Shown here one piece after another: positions 14,175 through 16,946 of a stretch of DNA of 16,946 bases; the stretch's first letter is position 1, and each line of letters starts with the position of its first letter. The stretch is from Bacteroidales bacterium UBA4284 (GTDB lineage: Bacteria; Bacteroidota; Bacteroidia; Bacteroidales; UBA932). The stretch covers positions 1-16,946 of the forward strand of contig DGVM01000186.1 in assembly GCA_002395925.1 (NCBI GenBank), read 5' to 3'. A model generated the notes under the pieces. The model did not search any database, was not told the origin of the DNA, and worked only from the letters and a program-made list of their open reading frames with translations. The position numbers and the translations under genes were made by a program.

Positions 14175-15209
14175 ATGCAGGCACTCTTCAGCAAATACGT
14201 AATCGACGGAATCCCGCAGGAATTGACCCCTGCCGGGATTTTGTCGTCTGTTATGGAAAAGCCCCTGGAGACGCAGGAGGCTCCCGGTACGATTGTGGAC
14301 GAGACCTTCGACCCGGCTCCCAGCGCCATCAACCTCGACGCCGGACGTATAGCTGAATACCTGCAGACCGTCAAGGCCCAGGGCAGGCACAGCCCTGTGC
14401 CGTTTGCAGCCCAGTGCACCCGTGGCCGCGTCGCTGCGGCGCTCATCGATACCCTCTGGCGCAGCGGAAACTTCCGCCTGGACGATCTTCCGCTTACCGT
14501 CAAATGGTCTTTTAACCCGGTATGGGTGGGCGACATGGCTGCTTTCTACGCTTCCGTCGAGGCGCTTGCCGACTATATAGACCCGCTTCACCTCATGGTC
14601 CACCGCGTGGCCTGCGAGCATGGACAGTTCGATGTCCGTTTCTCCACTCCATTCTCGGGCGCGCCCCGGCTGGTGGACGACATGCTGCATCCCGATTCCC
14701 AGAGCTGGATCGCCTATGTGCCTTTCGATACCTCCGACTACCGTCTGGGAGGCTCCCAGCTGGCCTGCGGACTTGGATTCGGCGGCGGTATATGCCCCCA
14801 GATCGACGATCCCGATTATTTCATGGACTGCTTCGAGGTGGTGCGCGAGCTTGCAGAAGACGGAGTCCTTCTGTCGGCGGCAACCGTATCGTCCGGTGGT
14901 CTGGTTGCGGCACTCGACTCCATGAGGGCTCCGGAAGCAGGAGCCACCGCCGACATTTCCGGCATCATGGAAGCCAGCGGGGAGTCCGACCCTGTACGCA
15001 TCCTTTTCTCTGAAGTTCCGGGAGCCATTATCCAGATACGCGATTCCGATTTTGACTACGCCGATGCCGAATTCCTTCTCCAGGACGTAGCATGGTTTCC
15101 GCTTGGCCATCCTGCCACCGACGGGCAGCTCCATCTCGATACCACAGCCAAATCAGGCATACAAACAATCTTAGAATCACTGATACAAAATGCGGAAGGC
15201 GAAGACTGA
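14175..15209 (+). CDS. AIR synthase/PurL C-terminal-like protein, function unknown
   Basis: A 344-residue, apparently cytoplasmic protein without signal peptide or membrane helix. Residues about 115-265 resemble the C-terminal part of PurM-fold enzymes, especially FGAM synthase (PurL): FNPVWVGDMAAFYASVEALA recalls the N-W-G-x-P ... F-x-x-A-V-x-A-L stretch, GGSQLACGLGFGGGICP followed by DDPDYF recalls the GGSxLA region, and LLSAATVSSGGLVAALDSM matches the family H-D-x-S-D-G-G-L segment. The HDxSDGG acidic residue and histidine are replaced here (A-T-V-S-S-G-G), and the N-terminal DG-x-x-TK nucleotide-binding part of PurM-fold enzymes is not seen. Bacteroidota PurL is normally one chain of about 1200 residues, so this is not the whole enzyme. 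It may be a pseudoenzyme or a regulatory paralogue. PhoH starts 20 bases before its stop. Family relationship moderate; function not known. Confidence 0.72.
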   Translation: MQALFSKYVIDGIPQELTPAGILSSVMEKPLETQEAPGTIVDETFDPAPSAINLDAGRIAEYLQTVKAQGRHSPVPFAAQCTRGRVAAALIDTLWRSGNFRLDDLPLTVKWSFNPVWVGDMAAFYASVEALADYIDPLHLMVHRVACEHGQFDVRFSTPFSGAPRLVDDMLHPDSQSWIAYVPFDTSDYRLGGSQLACGLGFGGGICPQIDDPDYFMDCFEVVRELAEDGVLLSAATVSSGGLVAALDSMRAPEAGATADISGIMEASGESDPVRILFSEVPGAIIQIRDSDFDYADAEFLLQDVAWFPLGHPATDGQLHLDTTAKSGIQTILESLIQNAEGED

Positions 15210-16557
15210 TTCAACTCATGCCAAACCGAAAATCTTTGTGCTCGACACAAATGTAATCCTGCACGATCACTTGGCAATCAGGCATTTCCGGGATAATGAC
15301 CTGATAATTCCCACAGCCGTAATAGAAGAAGCCGACAAATTCAAGAAAGGCAACGACACCTTGTCCTACCATGCCCGGGGGTTCATGCGCGACCTGGACA
15401 AAATCAGCGACGGCAAATCCTTCGGTAAAGATGGCATACTGATAGACAAAGGCCTCGGTCACATCAAGGTGGAGCCAAATCATCCCTTCCCGCCGGAGTT
15501 TGCGGAGCTCTTCCGCGACGACACGCAGGACCACCGCATCCTTTCCACGGCTATGTGGGTGCGCGACAACAACCCCGACCGCTTTGTGGCCCTTGTCACC
15601 AAAGACGTCAACCTGCGCCTCAAGGCCAAGGCCGCTGGAATGGCCGTCCAGGACTATCTCTCCGACAAGGTGGAAAACGAAAAAGTTGAGGACTATCAGC
15701 GCGAAGTGACCGAAATGGAGGTGGCTCCCGCCCTTATGCAGTCGCTCTGCTACGGTCCCGAAAACTCCATTCCCTGGGAATCGATACTCGACAACCGCCC
15801 CTATCCCAACCAGCTTTTCAAACTCCGCTGGCAGGGAGGAGCCGGCGAACCTGCCTGTGCCCGTTTCAATACGGATACGGGAGCCCTCATGCTCATACGT
15901 TCCCGCGAGGCCTTCGGCATACGTCCGCGCAACGATGAGCAGAAAATGGCCTTGGATGCCTGCCTGAACCCCAAAATCGACCTCGTGGCCCTTACGGGCG
16001 GCGCCGGCACTGGCAAAACCCTCATAGCTCTGGCATCCGCACTCGCCCAGGAGCGCGATTACGAGCAGATAATACTTTCCCGGCCCACCGTCATCCTCGG
16101 CAATCAGGACATAGGATTTCTGCCCGGCGACCAGAAGAGCAAGATGGGCCCCTTCCTGCAGCCGCTCATGGACAATCTGGCGGTAATCAAGGACCAGTTC
16201 CGTCCCGGCTCCCGCGAGGCCCAGAGGATAGATGCCATGATATCCATGGAAAAGCTTATAATAGAGCCGCTTGCCTATATCCGCGGACGTTCGCTCGGCC
16301 GTTGCTTCTTCATCATCGACGAAGCCCAGAACCTCACGCCCCACGAAGTCAAGACCATCATCACACGTGCCGGAGAAGGCACCAAGATGGTCTTTACGGG
16401 CGACATCTTCCAGATAGACCAGCCCTATCTCGACGAATGGTCCAACGGTCTTACGCATCTTGGAGAGAAACTGAGCGGCCAGAAAATATTCGAGCATGTC
16501 TTCCTGCGCAAGGGAGAACGCAGTGCGCTCAGCGAGCTTGCAAGCAAGTTGCTATAA
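15190..16557 (+). CDS. PIN-PhoH family protein (PhoH2/YlaK-like ATPase and putative RNase)
   Basis: A 455-residue two-domain protein. An N-terminal PIN nuclease domain (about 14-150) shows D19 in FVLDTNVILHD, E46/E47 in VIEEADKFKKG, and later acidic residues in DTQDHRIL and TKDVNLRLKA. A C-terminal PhoH ATPase domain has Walker A G-G-A-G-T-G-K-T (270-277) and Walker B F-F-I-I-D377-E378-A-Q-N. Mycobacterial PhoH2 proteins of this design unwind and cleave RNA in an ATP-dependent way, so a cytoplasmic RNA role is likely. The ATG at 15190 lies inside the upstream gene, overlapping it by 20 bases; the next ATG (15218) is out of frame, so the overlap is real and translation is probably coupled. Length is normal for PIN-PhoH. 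Family and motifs are confident; the physiological role is not. Confidence 0.93.
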   Translation: MRKAKTDSTHAKPKIFVLDTNVILHDHLAIRHFRDNDLIIPTAVIEEADKFKKGNDTLSYHARGFMRDLDKISDGKSFGKDGILIDKGLGHIKVEPNHPFPPEFAELFRDDTQDHRILSTAMWVRDNNPDRFVALVTKDVNLRLKAKAAGMAVQDYLSDKVENEKVEDYQREVTEMEVAPALMQSLCYGPENSIPWESILDNRPYPNQLFKLRWQGGAGEPACARFNTDTGALMLIRSREAFGIRPRNDEQKMALDACLNPKIDLVALTGGAGTGKTLIALASALAQERDYEQIILSRPTVILGNQDIGFLPGDQKSKMGPFLQPLMDNLAVIKDQFRPGSREAQRIDAMISMEKLIIEPLAYIRGRSLGRCFFIIDEAQNLTPHEVKTIITRAGEGTKMVFTGDIFQIDQPYLDEWSNGLTHLGEKLSGQKIFEHVFLRKGERSALSELASKLL

Positions 16558-16579
16558 ACATTTTTTTTTAGTAAATTCG
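16549..16579 (+). promoter_or_regulatory. Bacteroidota-type promoter for ppdK
   Basis: TAAATTCG (16572-16579) matches TAnnTTTG except for one C, and a TTG (16549-16551) lies exactly 20 bases upstream, inside the end of the PhoH gene. A T-run (16562-16569) lies between. The predicted leader is about 28 bases, unlike the near-leaderless units elsewhere in the window. Confidence 0.5.
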
Positions 16580-16611
16580 CAGCCTGAAATTTCTGATAAC
16601 CCGTTAATAAT

Positions 16612-16946
16612 ATGTTTGAAAACAAGAAGAGAGTATATCGCTTTGGCGGCAAGACCGCAGAAGGCGATGGTACCATGCGTGAACTCCTCGGCGGCAAAGG
16701 TGCAAACCTCGCCGAGATGAGCAAGCTCGGAATGCCCGTGCCTGCTGGATTCACAATCACAACCGAATGCTGTGCAGAGTATTATGAACTCGGCGGCGGA
16801 TACACCGACGCCCTCAAGAAAGAGGTCGCAGCAGCCCTCGAGGCCACTGAGAAGCTCATGGGCAAAAAATTCGGCGATCCCGAAGATCCCCTTCTCGTCA
16901 GCTGCCGTTCCGGAGCCCGCAGCTCCATGCCCGGCATGATGGACAC
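16612..16946 (+). CDS. ppdK: pyruvate, phosphate dikinase PpdK, N-terminal part
   Basis: The first 111 codons (plus two bases) of a gene that runs out of the window. The reading [20 protein letters not shown], then [25 protein letters not shown], and [15 protein letters not shown] is the N-terminal ATP-grasp (nucleotide-binding) domain of pyruvate phosphate dikinase; the full enzyme is about 900 residues. PpdK interconverts pyruvate, ATP and Pi with PEP, AMP and PPi, in the glycolytic/gluconeogenic pathway in the cytoplasm. The [10 protein letters not shown] and RSGARxSMPGMMDT motifs separate it from PEP synthase. It has its own promoter (16549-16579). No Shine-Dalgarno sequence precedes the ATG. 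The remaining domains (phosphohistidine and PEP-binding) are outside the window. Confidence 0.94.
   Translation, partial: MFENKKRVYRFGGKTAEGDGTMRELLGGKGANLAEMSKLGMPVPAGFTITTECCAEYYELGGGYTDALKKEVAAALEATEKLMGKKFGDPEDPLLVSCRSGARSSMPGMMD

Noticed and set aside
15211..16497. 428-codon open frame on the minus strand
   Set aside because: It is antisense to the PIN-PhoH gene, whose motifs are unmistakable.
1..16946. CRISPR arrays, insertion sequences, att sites, tRNA or rRNA genes, origin
   Set aside because: Reading both strands I saw no regularly spaced repeats, transposase motifs, long terminal inverted repeats or tRNA-like cloverleafs.

Overview
This window looks like chromosomal DNA from a fairly GC-rich member of the Bacteroidales (Bacteroidota). 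The evidence is a partial rsmD preceded by a DUF3822-like gene, a lipoprotein with FKBP-type domains, a DPP IV-type S9 peptidase and a very large secreted alpha-2-macroglobulin-like protein. Promoter-like TAnnTTTG boxes (the Bacteroidota sigma-factor -7 motif) sit before transcription units, and most starts lack a Shine-Dalgarno sequence. I see no insertion sequence, phage gene, CRISPR array, tRNA or rRNA. The longest stretch without a gene is about 200 bases (5632-5833).

Layout. (1) A leftward block, 1-1283: a 230-residue single-pass membrane protein, then a short DUF3822-like protein, then the start of rsmD, with gaps or overlaps of only a few bases. (2) A divergent promoter region, 1284-1374. 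(3) A rightward block, 1375-4856: nrnA (DHH nano-RNase/pAp phosphatase), an FKBP-type lipoprotein and a MATE exporter, joined by an ATGA overlap and a 3-base gap. (4) Leftward truA, 4858-5631, whose stop codon lies one base from the MATE stop. (5) A rightward block, 5834-14127: an exported S9 dipeptidyl peptidase, folC and a 1711-residue alpha-2-macroglobulin-like protein, with a 3-base gap and an ATGA overlap. (6) A rightward pair, 14175-16557: a protein resembling the C-terminal part of PurL/AIR synthase, overlapping by 20 bases a PIN-PhoH ATPase/ribonuclease. (7) The beginning of ppdK from 16612, with its own promoter.

How the genes work together. Several are housekeeping RNA and cofactor functions: rRNA methylation, pseudouridylation, nano-RNA decay, folate polyglutamylation and pyruvate/PEP interconversion. 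The cell-envelope genes (FKBP lipoprotein, MATE pump, DPP IV, A2M) suggest periplasmic or outer-surface protein handling. Most of the window is ordinary core genome. The parts most worth follow-up are the orphan PurL-like protein coupled to PIN-PhoH, the A2M-like protein without a visible thioester and next to a peptidase instead of pbpC, and a recurring arrangement of -7 boxes only 5-10 bases from start codons, which predicts leaderless or nearly leaderless mRNAs.
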